DNA of 64,000 nucleotides from Brevibacterium moorei (GTDB taxonomy: Bacteria; Actinomycetota; Actinomycetes; Actinomycetales; Brevibacteriaceae): contig NZ_JANIJX010000018.1 of NCBI RefSeq assembly GCF_024580735.1, positions 1 through 64,000 of the forward strand. The letters are read 5' to 3'. The position numbers were made by a program, and so were the translations under genes. Shown here one piece after another: positions 8,434-16,650 of this stretch. The number at the start of each line of letters is the position of its first letter. Position 1 is the stretch's first letter. The notes under the pieces are model-generated. The model saw only the letters and a list, made by a program, of their open reading frames with translations. It was not told the DNA's origin and searched no databases.

Positions 8434-9834
8434 TCAGATCCTGAACCCCTTGGCCCGGAACTTCTCGATGATTCTGTACCCGCGCGGTCCCGGCAGGACA
8501 TCGCTCCACTCGACGCGGATGACCACATGTCGTAGCGCGAGCCTGTCCTCGCGGCGCTTCTCCTGCTTCATCCGGGGCCCGTACTCGTTGTATTTGCTCC
8601 AGCCATCGGCCTCGATGATGAGGTTGAGGCGGGGAATGTAGAAGTCGACCCGATCGCTGAAACCCGCGAGGGCATCGTCGAAGGGGAATGCCACCTGCTG
8701 CCAGAAATCGTGGATGCCCAGGCGGTGGAGCGCCAATGCCGTGAGCGATTCCAAGGGTGACTCGGCGAGTCCGGTGGACCAACCGAGCAAGCGCCTGGCT
8801 TTGCTCATGTTCCTGCTCGCGGCATGCTCTGCGAGTTGGTTCAGGATCTGTTGCAGCCTCTCTCGCCGCTGAGCGATGTGGCGGACCAACCGGGGCGTAG
8901 CTGCCGGGACACCCGTCACCGGGGGTGGCGGATTGCTTGCAGGCTGCGCTGGACCATGGCCCGGCGGCACCAGAAGAGGGACCACCTGGCCGAACGCTTC
9001 AGGCGCCATGTCATTGGTGCGGGCCAGAGCGTCGATCATCGCAGTGTGCCGATAGGCGGGGTCGAACTGAGCGCGAGCGCCTTCGGGCCCGTGCCTTTCC
9101 ACCAGGTTCGATGGAAACTGCAGATAGAGTCCGGTCCTGGTCCGGTTCGGGTATGCCGCAAGCCTGCCTGCAGTGATTTCGGAGATACCGCCTGTGTAGG
9201 CGTCTGCGGCGATGATTCCGTGCACCTCATCGCAATCCCGGAGGAGGTCCGCAGCGGTCCACAACGGATCGGTCATCAAAACGCCGGGCAACGCCGCGCA
9301 GGTGTCGTACAGGTGCTCCGCCGGAACGGATCGCTGTCGCTTCCGGAAGGTCTTGTTCGTGTAGGACGGGCGTTCGGGACGGGATACTTCGATGTGGGCG
9401 AGGTCCGGGGTCGGGAGGGGGATCCCCTGTGCTGCTGCGGCGGATCGGTGGCTGAGGTGCTCTCCGGGTGCGAGTCGGAGGGTCGATATGTGTCCCAGAT
9501 GATGTGCGATTTCGCGTTGAAAAACCGTTGCGGGGGATGCGCCTGTCGCAGGCCGCCCCTCCGCCGACCGATTCCTCGGTTGATGGTCGGTGTGTCTCTG
9601 GTCGGTGCCCTGATCGGCAGCTGAACCACTGCGCTCCGGACCGGGATCCAAGAGTTCGGGCGAGTCGATCCACTGCATGAACACGGCATGTGCAGGCGTT
9701 TGGCATACGCGCACAACGGCGTATACGCCGCGATGTCTCCTCGTGGTGCAGCAACCCCGGGATGATTGAAGCAATCTATCGATAGAAATATCATTTGGTA
9801 GCGATGATCGTGAAAAGACGTTGTACATGGTCAC
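8434..9834 (-). CDS. DUF559-type endonuclease with AbiEi-like N-terminal region (paralogue 1)
   Basis: The 466-aa product ends in a PD-(D/E)XK nuclease-like domain of the DUF559/Vsr-like class: RVDFYIPRLNLIIEADGWSKY, then KRREDRLALRHVVIRVEW. These give the expected D, E-x-D and late R-V-x-W strand at about residues 405-455. The middle part (LPGVLMTDPLWTAADLL, then IIAADAYTGG) resembles the non-catalytic region of AbiEi-type proteins common in actinobacteria. It is a clear paralogue of the gene at 50686-51867; both start at or beside an MYNV motif. A defence or self-processing role is possible but unproven. The upstream region is AT-rich and holds the 60-bp palindrome at 9880-9939. ATG 9834 and ATG 9828 are both possible starts. 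Confidence 0.7.
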   Translation of the reverse strand: MTMYNVFSRSSLPNDISIDRLLQSSRGCCTTRRHRGVYAVVRVCQTPAHAVFMQWIDSPELLDPGPERSGSAADQGTDQRHTDHQPRNRSAEGRPATGASPATVFQREIAHHLGHISTLRLAPGEHLSHRSAAAAQGIPLPTPDLAHIEVSRPERPSYTNKTFRKRQRSVPAEHLYDTCAALPGVLMTDPLWTAADLLRDCDEVHGIIAADAYTGGISEITAGRLAAYPNRTRTGLYLQFPSNLVERHGPEGARAQFDPAYRHTAMIDALARTNDMAPEAFGQVVPLLVPPGHGPAQPASNPPPPVTGVPAATPRLVRHIAQRRERLQQILNQLAEHAASRNMSKARRLLGWSTGLAESPLESLTALALHRLGIHDFWQQVAFPFDDALAGFSDRVDFYIPRLNLIIEADGWSKYNEYGPRMKQEKRREDRLALRHVVIRVEWSDVLPGPRGYRIIEKFRAKGFRI

Positions 9835-9879
9835 ATGGTGCTACATGTTAGACACGATTGGAAGAGGTTTGATCCTATT

Positions 9880-9939
9880 ACATGCGGAAACCTGCAACAC
9901 ATACGCATATACACGTATGTGTTGCAGGTTTCCGCATGT
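9880..9939. repeat. 60-bp perfect palindrome upstream of DUF559 paralogue 1
   Basis: Arms of 26 bp (9880-9905 and 9914-9939, beginning acatgcggaaacctgcaac) flank an 8-nt loop, catataca. It lies between two divergent genes. A half-conserved relative sits at 166-213. Confidence 0.9.
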
Positions 9940-9995
9940 GATGTGGAGGAGATGCGGGCGCGCCGCCGGGGGAGCGAGCTCGGGGTCGCCCCCGC

Positions 9996-10001
9996 TAGAC
10001 T
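9996..10001 (+). promoter_or_regulatory. -10 box TAGACT of a leaderless promoter (DUF308 gene)
   Basis: TAGACT is followed by 7 nt (ggtgggc) and then the GTG start at 10009. Confidence 0.6.
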
Positions 10002-10008
10002 GGTGGGC

Positions 10009-10776
10009 GTGACTTCAGCAGGGACACCCGGGAATTCGGGGACACCAGGGACACCCAAGACCGATGCGGACCGCCCCGCGGCCACCATCTCGGTCAAGCA
10101 GTACGCCGGGACCGGTCTGTGGATGGCTATCCGCGGCGCCTTGGGCGTGATCTTCGGCTTGGCGACTGTGTTCTGGCCGCGCGAGATGCTGGGGGGTCCG
10201 ACCAATCTGGGCATCCCCGTGCGCACCGCGGATCTCATCATCGCGGTCTTCCTGGTGCTGCAGGCCGTGCTGATCCTCGTCCAGGTCAAGTACAGTCCTG
10301 CGATCATCCGCACGCCCCTCCTGGGCCAGGCGATCGTCGTGGTCCCGGCCCTGGTCTTCCTGCTCCTGGCCTCGACCGCCGGCCAGCTGCGCGCGGCCGT
10401 CTGCGTATGGGCGGTGCTGCACGCCATCATCGAGCTGTGGATCTACGCGCTGCTGCGCGCCACGCCGAACGCCAACGACTATCTGATCGCCGGCTGCGTG
10501 CACCTGCTGCTGGGCATCGCACTGCTGGTGGGCTTCAGCATGCACGCGCTGAGCGTTACGGGCTTTTCGGGAGCGGCGGTCCTCATCGCCTCGATCCTCT
10601 ACATCATCGGTGGGTTCACCCGCCGCTCGCGCGTGCGGACGCTGCGCGACTCCGGCCTGGGCGATGACGACGCGGCGGCCGACACGGATATCCTGGCCGC
10701 CGAGGAGCTCGTCGCCATCCAGCGCCGGGACGAGGCCGACGGCGAAGAGGGCTTCGAACCGCACGGTCGCGCCTGA
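10009..10776 (+). CDS. HdeD/DUF308-like multi-pass membrane protein
   Basis: The 255-aa product has a 35-residue Gly/Thr/Pro-rich N-terminus and then six hydrophobic helices between about residues 45 and 205, in the paired-helix pattern of HdeD/DUF308 proteins. Landmarks are WMAIRGALGVIFGLATVFWP, the polar gap, LIIAVFLVLQAVLILV and the final ILYIIGGFTRRSRVR. The C-terminal 45 residues are acidic and cytosolic. HdeD in enterobacteria is linked to acid resistance, but the function in actinobacteria is unknown. The GTG start is set by the -10 box 7 nt upstream. No operon partner is seen; the next gene is 331 bp away. Confidence 0.7.
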   Translation: MTSAGTPGNSGTPGTPKTDADRPAATISVKQYAGTGLWMAIRGALGVIFGLATVFWPREMLGGPTNLGIPVRTADLIIAVFLVLQAVLILVQVKYSPAIIRTPLLGQAIVVVPALVFLLLASTAGQLRAAVCVWAVLHAIIELWIYALLRATPNANDYLIAGCVHLLLGIALLVGFSMHALSVTGFSGAAVLIASILYIIGGFTRRSRVRTLRDSGLGDDDAAADTDILAAEELVAIQRRDEADGEEGFEPHGRA

Positions 10777-11107
10777 ACCTTCGCGCCTGCACCGTCCGTG
10801 TGGCTCTCGCGAGCCGGGTGCCCCTAGTCTGACTGCCCGCGCCTTACCATGTGGCTCTCGCAGGCGGGGTGCCCCTTGCCTAGGTGCCTGCGCCTTACCG
10901 GTGGCTCCACAACAGTTCCAGTGGCTCGATAAATCGTGAGTTGTGCTGCCACCGGTGCATGTGTGGAGCCACCGTCCGGGTGGTGCCCCCTTGTCGCCTT
11001 GGGCAGTCGTGTTCGTCACATATCGGTCCCCGCCGTCGACTAGAGTCGGAACCACAGTCGAAGTCGCAGGTCGGCCACGATGAGGGTCGGCGGGTCGAGG
11101 AGGTCGG
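10777..11107. repeat. Gene-free region with about 50-bp tandem repeat and an inverted repeat
   Basis: gtggctctcgc starts at 10800 and again at 10851, and gtggctcca starts at 10901. The spacing is therefore 50-51 bp, with conserved followers gggtgcccct and gcgcctta. The last unit forms an inverted repeat, cggtggctccac (10899-10910) against gtggagccaccg (10963-10974), which could fold as a hairpin or bind a dimeric regulator. The right part (about 11010-11100) must hold the promoter of the OtsB-GH15 gene. No coding signal is seen. Confidence 0.65.
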
Positions 11108-13936
11108 ATGGGCGCCGAGGTGACACCAACGGAAGCATATGGGGCCGGCTCCGCCTTCCCCGATCCCGGCGGCCTCGGCGCATGGGACCCGGCCACCCCC
11201 ACGGTGGGGCCGTTGGGCGACCTGGCCCAGGCCTCGCGCGAACTGCCCGAGGGCCTGCTGGCCCGCCTGGTCCAGCTTGCGCACTCGCCCACGCTGCTGG
11301 TCGCCACCGACTACGACGGCACCATCGCTCCGCTGGTCGACCGGCCCACCCACGCCTTCCCCCTGCCGATCTCGGTCGCCAGCATGCGCTCGCTGGCGGC
11401 GCTGCCCGATACCGACTCGGCGGTCATCTCCGGCCGTGCGCTGCGCGACCTGGCCGCCATGTCCCGGCTCCCGCGCGAGGTCACATTGCTCGGCTCGCAC
11501 GGGATCGAGGACAGTCCTGACACCGAGGACTTCCTCAGCCGCGCCGCCCGCACCCTGCTCACCCGCATCCGCGAGCGCATGAACGCCCTGTTGGCCCAGG
11601 CCCCTGCGCTGCTGGTCGAGGCCAAGCCCACGGGCGTGGCCGTGCACCTGCGCGGCCTGGGCCCCGACATCGAGGACCTGGCACGCCGGGCCGTCGCCGA
11701 GGTCGAGTCCTGGGAGGGCGTGACCGCGGTGCACGGCAAGGATGTGGTCGACCTGAGCGTGGTGCCGACGTCGAAGGCGCGCGCCCTGGCACAGCTGCGC
11801 GGCTCGCTGCGCGATCCGGCGGTCGTCTACATCGGCGACGACACCTCGGACGAGGCGGCACTGGCCACTCTGGGCGACCGCGACCTGGGCATCCGGGTCG
11901 GCACGCCCGAGGCCGCCCTCGCCGGCGCTGCCGCTTCGCCCGCCGCTTCGCCCGCCGCGACGACCTCCACCTCCGCAACCGCGGCCTCGTTCACGGTGGC
12001 CGATCCGCAGGCCGTGGCGCTGGTGCTCTCCAGCCTGTTCGAGCTGCGCCGGGCCTGGCTGTTCGGTTCGCAGTCGGTGCTGATCGAACGGCACTCGCTG
12101 CTGGGCAACGGCCATTCCCTGGCACTGGTGGACGCCGCCGGCCGGATCGTGTGGATGCCCTATCCGCTGCCGCACTCAGCGGCGATCTTCGCCGAGATCC
12201 TCGGCAGTCGGCAGGCCGGCTACTTCAGCGTGGCAGCGGCGGACGGCGCGCGACCACTGACCCAGCGCTATCGGACGAACTCGATGGTCCTGGAGACGCG
12301 CTGGCCGGGCCTGAACTGCCACGACTACTTCGCCCCGGCCAGTACCCCGAAGTCCGCCGACGCGGTGCTGGTGCGCGAGCTCACCGGCGACGCCCCGGCA
12401 CAGATCCGCTTCGCCCCGCGCCCGGACTTCGGCGCGACCCCAGTCCGCCTGGAATTGATCCCCGGCGGCGTGCGGGTGCTCACGACCTCGGAACCGATCA
12501 CGCTGTACGCCCCCGGAGTGCGCTTCCGGATCGAGCGGGAGCCCGGCGCCGGCGGGATCGGCGGCTCGGACACAGCGGTCGCCACGGTGGTGCCGGCCAA
12601 TGAGCCCGGCGAGCGCGTGGTCCTGGCCCTGGCGCTGGGCGGGGAGTACGAGGAGCCCGGCGGTGTGCTCGACGAATTGTTCTCGGGCCCGCCGGCACAT
12701 CTGCGCCACGAGGTGCACAGGGCCTCGCGCGACTGGGTCGCCTCTCTGAAGCTGCCGGATCTGCACCAGGAGGCGGTGGTCCGCTCGGCGCTGACGCTGC
12801 GCGCGCTGTGCCATGAGCCCACCGGCGGGGCGCTGGCTGCGGCCACGAGTTCCCTGCCCGAGGGCCTGGGCGGGGTGCGCAACTGGGATTACCGCTACTG
12901 CTGGCTGCGCGACGGCTCGATGACGGTGCGGACCCTGCTGGAGCTGGGTTCGACCAAGGAGGCGGTGGGCTTCCTGGACTGGCTGACCGGGATCCTGGCC
13001 GGCGCACAGGGCCCCGAACAGCTGCACCCGCTCTACGCGGTCGACGGTTCGGCCCTGACGACCGAGGCCGTGCTGGGCCATCTGCCCGGATACGCCGGTT
13101 CGCGGCCGGTGCGGGTGGGCAATGCTGCCGAGCACCAGGTGCAGTTGGACGTGTTCGGCCCGGTCACCGAGCTCTTGTTGGAGTGTGCCAGGGCCCTGGG
13201 GGAGTTGCGCCCGGAGCACTGGGAGCTGACCCGGCAGATGGTGCTGGCTGTGTCTCGGCGCTGGGAGGAACCCGACCACGGCATCTGGGAGGCCCGGCGC
13301 GCGCCGAAGCACAATGTGTACACGAAGGTCATGTGTTGGGTGACGGCCGATCGGGCGGTGCGGATCGCCGAGGAGTTCGGCAAGCCGGTGCCGGGGACCT
13401 GGATCGATCTGCGCGAGGCGATCGCCGCGGACGTGCTCGACAAGGGCTTCAATCGGGCCGTGGGCGCCTTCACCGTGGCCTATGGTGAGGACGATCTGGA
13501 CGCCGCGGCCCTGTTCGTGGGGCTGTCCGGCCTGCTGCCGGGCGACGATCCGCGCTTCGTGGCCACGGTGGACGCGGTGGAGCGGGACCTGCGGGCCGGG
13601 CCCACGGTGTTCCGCTACCACTACGCCGACGGCCTGCCGGGTCTGGAGGGTGGGTTCCACATCTGTACCAGCTGGCTGATCGAGGCGCTCGCCCTGGTGG
13701 GGCGCACGGGGGATGCGCTGGACCTGTTCGAGCGTCTGCACGGGTTGTTGGGGCCCACCGGGATGTTGCCGGAGGAGTACGATCCCGTGGCCGAAACCCA
13801 CCTGGGCAACACCCCGCAGGCCTATTCGCATCTGGGCTACATCCGCTGCGCCCGGCTGCTCGACGATGTGCTGGCGCGCACCGGTGGGCCGCAGACCGAG
13901 CCCCTGCCGATCGTCCGCCCGGAGTTCCTCGAGTAG
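11108..13936 (+). CDS. Trehalose-6-phosphate phosphatase fused to GH15 trehalase/glucoamylase-type hydrolase
   Basis: The 942-aa bifunctional cytosolic protein has two parts. Residues about 55-270 form a HAD phosphatase of the OtsB type: TDYDGTIAPLVDRP (catalytic Asp near 69), SGR, LLGSHGIE and YIGDDTSDEAAL near 242. After an Ala/Ser/Thr linker, residues about 320-930 form a GH15 (alpha/alpha)6-barrel: GVRNWDYRYCWLRDGS near 593, MLPEEYDP with a catalytic Glu near 889, and LGNTPQAYSHLGYIR. OtsB makes trehalose from trehalose-6-phosphate, while actinobacterial GH15 enzymes of this type often hydrolyse trehalose or related alpha-glucosides. The fusion would thus dephosphorylate and then cleave. 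No OtsA is in the window. ATG 11108 has a GAGGAGG site 4-5 nt upstream. The substrate of the GH15 part is inferred. Confidence 0.88.
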   Translation: MGAEVTPTEAYGAGSAFPDPGGLGAWDPATPTVGPLGDLAQASRELPEGLLARLVQLAHSPTLLVATDYDGTIAPLVDRPTHAFPLPISVASMRSLAALPDTDSAVISGRALRDLAAMSRLPREVTLLGSHGIEDSPDTEDFLSRAARTLLTRIRERMNALLAQAPALLVEAKPTGVAVHLRGLGPDIEDLARRAVAEVESWEGVTAVHGKDVVDLSVVPTSKARALAQLRGSLRDPAVVYIGDDTSDEAALATLGDRDLGIRVGTPEAALAGAAASPAASPAATTSTSATAASFTVADPQAVALVLSSLFELRRAWLFGSQSVLIERHSLLGNGHSLALVDAAGRIVWMPYPLPHSAAIFAEILGSRQAGYFSVAAADGARPLTQRYRTNSMVLETRWPGLNCHDYFAPASTPKSADAVLVRELTGDAPAQIRFAPRPDFGATPVRLELIPGGVRVLTTSEPITLYAPGVRFRIEREPGAGGIGGSDTAVATVVPANEPGERVVLALALGGEYEEPGGVLDELFSGPPAHLRHEVHRASRDWVASLKLPDLHQEAVVRSALTLRALCHEPTGGALAAATSSLPEGLGGVRNWDYRYCWLRDGSMTVRTLLELGSTKEAVGFLDWLTGILAGAQGPEQLHPLYAVDGSALTTEAVLGHLPGYAGSRPVRVGNAAEHQVQLDVFGPVTELLLECARALGELRPEHWELTRQMVLAVSRRWEEPDHGIWEARRAPKHNVYTKVMCWVTADRAVRIAEEFGKPVPGTWIDLREAIAADVLDKGFNRAVGAFTVAYGEDDLDAAALFVGLSGLLPGDDPRFVATVDAVERDLRAGPTVFRYHYADGLPGLEGGFHICTSWLIEALALVGRTGDALDLFERLHGLLGPTGMLPEEYDPVAETHLGNTPQAYSHLGYIRCARLLDDVLARTGGPQTEPLPIVRPEFLE

Positions 13937-13963
13937 GGGCGGCCCGGGAGCTCCGCACTCGGA

Positions 13964-14038
13964 GTTCCACTACGCCCCGAAATGTCGAAAATCCATGCCG
14001 GGAGCGTTCCCAATCGACATTTCAGGACGTAGTGGAAC
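13964..14038. repeat. Dispersed palindromic repeat R3
   Basis: gttccactacg and cgtagtggaac frame cgaaatgtcg and atcgacatttc, with an inner gggagcgttcccaatcgac like that in R2. It lies between convergent genes. The histidine-kinase stop codon (14022-14024) is inside it. Confidence 0.85.
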
Positions 14039-15365
14039 TCGAGGTGGGGGTGTGGGGGTCGGAGAAGACCAACTGGGCGCGGGCGCCGGTGGGCGTGTTC
14101 GACAGGACCAGTTCCATGCCGATGAGACGGGCCTGGGAGACCGCGATGACCAGGCCCAGGCCCATCCCAGAGGTCGCCGAGGTGTTGAACCGGGTGGGTC
14201 CCGAGGCCAGCAGCGGCGCGGGGAATCCCGGTCCGTGGTCCTCGACGGTCAGAGAGTCCGGGCCAACGGTGATGTCGATGGGGGCCGCCCCGTGCCGTAG
14301 CCCGTTGGAGACCAGATTGCCCAGGATGCGGGAGAGCCGGCGGCCATCGGTGCGCCACACCGGTTGCGGATCGGGGCTGATGAGCGTGACCTGATCGGCG
14401 GTGATGGAGCCGGCCGCCTCCATATTGTTCAGCTGCGAGACGACCACGGCGGTCACATTGGCATCCTGCCAGGCGACCTCGGCGGTGGCCTGATCCGTCC
14501 GCGCGATCTCCAGGAGGTCCTCGATGAGCAGATGCAGGCGGTTCGCCCGTTCGCGCACCAGCTGGGCGGCGCGGCTGTCCTCCTCCAACAGGTTCGCAGC
14601 TCCCAGCAGGCCGGTCAGCGGGGTGCGCAGTTCATGCGCGAGGTCGGCGGCGAAGTGCTGTTCGGCCCTGATCCGCTCGGCCAGGCGTTCGACGGCGGTG
14701 TCCACCGCCTGGGCGAAGTCCTGGACTTCGTCATCGGCCGGCGGGATGACCGCGGTGATCTTGACCGAGGTGTCACCGCCGGCGATCGCCCTGGCGGCCT
14801 GCGCTCCCTTGGTCAGGCGGCGGCTGGTGCGTCCGGCGACCAGACCTGCGACGCCGGCGACGACGATCGCCGTGACGATCAGCGCCACGACCACGGTGCG
14901 GTCGATCTGGCGGGTCAGATTGTCGTATTCGGCCTGCGAGTAGCGGATGGAGATGACCACATCGTGCCCGCCGACGGTCAGCGGGGACGCCGCCCACAGG
15001 TAGTCGTGGCCGTCGTCGGCGCGGCCCAGCTGGGTGACCATGGAGCCGGCGGAGGCGGACTCCCTGGCCTCGGTCGGCAGTTGTGGGTCGTCGACGACGG
15101 CGTCGAGGGTGAGTACCCCGGTGTCGCGGTAGATGATGCGCGCCTGGGTCAGCTGCGCGGTGATCTTGTCGCGCACCTGCTCGGCCTGAGAGCGCAGGGT
15201 GACAGCGCGCATCGTCAGCCCGCAGGCCAGCACCGCGACGATGACCCCGGCGACGACCGTCGCGACCATCCGCAGCCGCAGTGACCGGCGGGGGCCTCGG
15301 CGAGTCCGGGGAACGCGGGTGCTGTGCGCTCCGCGGGGGCCTGTGAACCGGAGCCGAAGTGCCAT
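14022..15365 (-). CDS. Two-component sensor histidine kinase
   Basis: The 447-aa membrane kinase has TM1 at about residues 32-52, an extracytoplasmic loop of about 110 residues (no named sensor domain recognised), and TM2 at about 160-180 followed by HAMP. The HisKA H-box is HELRTPLTGLLGAAN with the phosphorylated His, the N-box is LSRILGNLVSNGLRHG, the G1 box is EDHGPGF and the G2 box is GMGLGLVIAVS. It autophosphorylates and passes phosphate to the response regulator encoded 17 bp upstream. The last codons (PTSSSTTS, stop) are supplied by repeat R3. The signal sensed is unknown. Confidence 0.92.
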   Translation of the reverse strand: MALRLRFTGPRGAHSTRVPRTRRGPRRSLRLRMVATVVAGVIVAVLACGLTMRAVTLRSQAEQVRDKITAQLTQARIIYRDTGVLTLDAVVDDPQLPTEARESASAGSMVTQLGRADDGHDYLWAASPLTVGGHDVVISIRYSQAEYDNLTRQIDRTVVVALIVTAIVVAGVAGLVAGRTSRRLTKGAQAARAIAGGDTSVKITAVIPPADDEVQDFAQAVDTAVERLAERIRAEQHFAADLAHELRTPLTGLLGAANLLEEDSRAAQLVRERANRLHLLIEDLLEIARTDQATAEVAWQDANVTAVVVSQLNNMEAAGSITADQVTLISPDPQPVWRTDGRRLSRILGNLVSNGLRHGAAPIDITVGPDSLTVEDHGPGFPAPLLASGPTRFNTSATSGMGLGLVIAVSQARLIGMELVLSNTPTGARAQLVFSDPHTPTSSSTTS

Positions 15366-15382
15366 GGTGCTGGTGTCCGGGC

Positions 15383-16435
15383 CTAGGCGACCAGGCTGTA
15401 GCCGAAGCCGCGGATGGTCGTGACCCGGCGGGTCCCGATCTTCTTGCGCAGGCGCTGGATGTGGACATCGACGACCCGCAGGTCACCGGCCCAGTCCGTG
15501 CCCCAGACCATGTGCGCGATGTCCTCGCGCGAGTAGACGTGGCCCGGGCGGTCGGCCAGCAGCAGGAGCAGCCGCAGTTCGGTAGGGGTCAGGTGCACCG
15601 GCTTGTCGTGCAGGGTCACGTGCAGCTGCGATGTGTCGATCTGCAACGCGCCTAAGTCCAGCGTGTTGGGCTGGGTGCGGGGCTGGTCGGGCGGCGCGGC
15701 GTTCGGCAGGACCTGGCCGAGCCGCATGGAGCCCGGCTGTCGGGCAGTGCCGGCTTGCCTGGCGGGGGAACCGGCGGGGCGCGCCCAGCGGGCGGGGACC
15801 TCGGCCCGAGGTGGGACGGCTGCGGCGCCTTGGCCCGAACGCGCGGTGCGCGCCGGCGCCACGGGCTGGGCCGAGCGGGTCTGTTGGGCGTCCTGTGACT
15901 CTTCAGCGCTCCAGGATTCCGGGGCCGCCGAGGTCTGGCCCGGGTAGCGCGCGTGCCCCACCTGGGGCGTGGTCCGGGGCGCGCCTGCCGGGGGAGCGGG
16001 GACGGAACCTGTCGGGTTCCGGTCGGTTCCGGCGGGGTTCCCGGCAAGGTCGCCGGAGGGGAGGCCGGCGGTGCTCGCCCCATAGCGGCGCATCACCGTG
16101 CGGATGCGGGCGCTGAGCACCTGCATGTCGAAGGGCTTGGTCAGATAGTCGTCGGCGCCGGCCTCGAGGGCCTGGACGATGTCGATCGGCTCCGATCTGG
16201 CGGAGATGACGATGATGGGGACGTCGGTGCGCTCGCGCAGTTCACGGCAGATCGAGGCGCCGTTCATCGTGGGCAGCATGAGGTCGAGCAGGACCACGTC
16301 GGCACCGTGCTCGATGACGTATTCGAATCCGTCGCGGCCGTCGGCGAAGACACTGACGGTGTATCCGAAGCGCTCCAGGGTCAGCTGGGTGGTCTCCCTG
16401 ATGACCTCGTCGTCCTCGACCAAGACTATGTGCAC
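15383..16435 (-). CDS. OmpR/PhoB-family response regulator with a long linker
   Basis: The 350-aa DNA-binding regulator has a receiver domain (residues 1-120) with acidic pocket EDD, phospho-acceptor Asp in VVLLDLMLP, conserved Ser/Thr (VISAR) and Lys (LTKPFD). The winged-helix domain occupies the last 100 residues (LTPTELRLLLLLADRPG, VVDVHIQRLRKKIG, TIRGFGYSL). The two are separated by about 125 residues rich in Ala, Pro, Arg and Gln, whereas normal family members are 220-240 aa. The GTG at 16435 gives the expected VHIVLVEDD beginning; upstream frame codons lack homology. It forms an operon with the kinase gene downstream. Target genes are unknown. Confidence 0.92.
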   Translation of the reverse strand: MHIVLVEDDEVIRETTQLTLERFGYTVSVFADGRDGFEYVIEHGADVVLLDLMLPTMNGASICRELRERTDVPIIVISARSEPIDIVQALEAGADDYLTKPFDMQVLSARIRTVMRRYGASTAGLPSGDLAGNPAGTDRNPTGSVPAPPAGAPRTTPQVGHARYPGQTSAAPESWSAEESQDAQQTRSAQPVAPARTARSGQGAAAVPPRAEVPARWARPAGSPARQAGTARQPGSMRLGQVLPNAAPPDQPRTQPNTLDLGALQIDTSQLHVTLHDKPVHLTPTELRLLLLLADRPGHVYSREDIAHMVWGTDWAGDLRVVDVHIQRLRKKIGTRRVTTIRGFGYSLVA

Positions 16436-16650
16436 CGTGAATCCTGTATCCCTTTCCGATCCATGGCAGACCGCGGCGGATGGACTTCGGTTCCCGCGTG
16501 GGGCCCGAAGCTGTGCGCGTCCGGATGTGGCGCGCGCAAACTCGTCGCAGCGTTCAAGTTCCAAGGATACCGCTTAGCCCTGACACCGGAGCCGAGTAGT
16601 GCCTCCGACCCCGCTCCAGCGCAGTCCCAAGTCTGCCGTAGTGCCCGGTC

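Noticed and set aside
9880-9939. Palindrome as a CRISPR repeat
   Set aside because: Only one intact copy exists here, with no regular spacers and no cas genes.
10800-10974. Tandem repeats as a CRISPR array
   Set aside because: Units are contiguous and degenerate, with no unique spacers of constant length.
12176-13831. 551-codon minus-strand open frame inside the OtsB-GH15 gene
   Set aside because: It is a shadow of a well-conserved gene. The product is rich in His, Arg and Gln with no domains.
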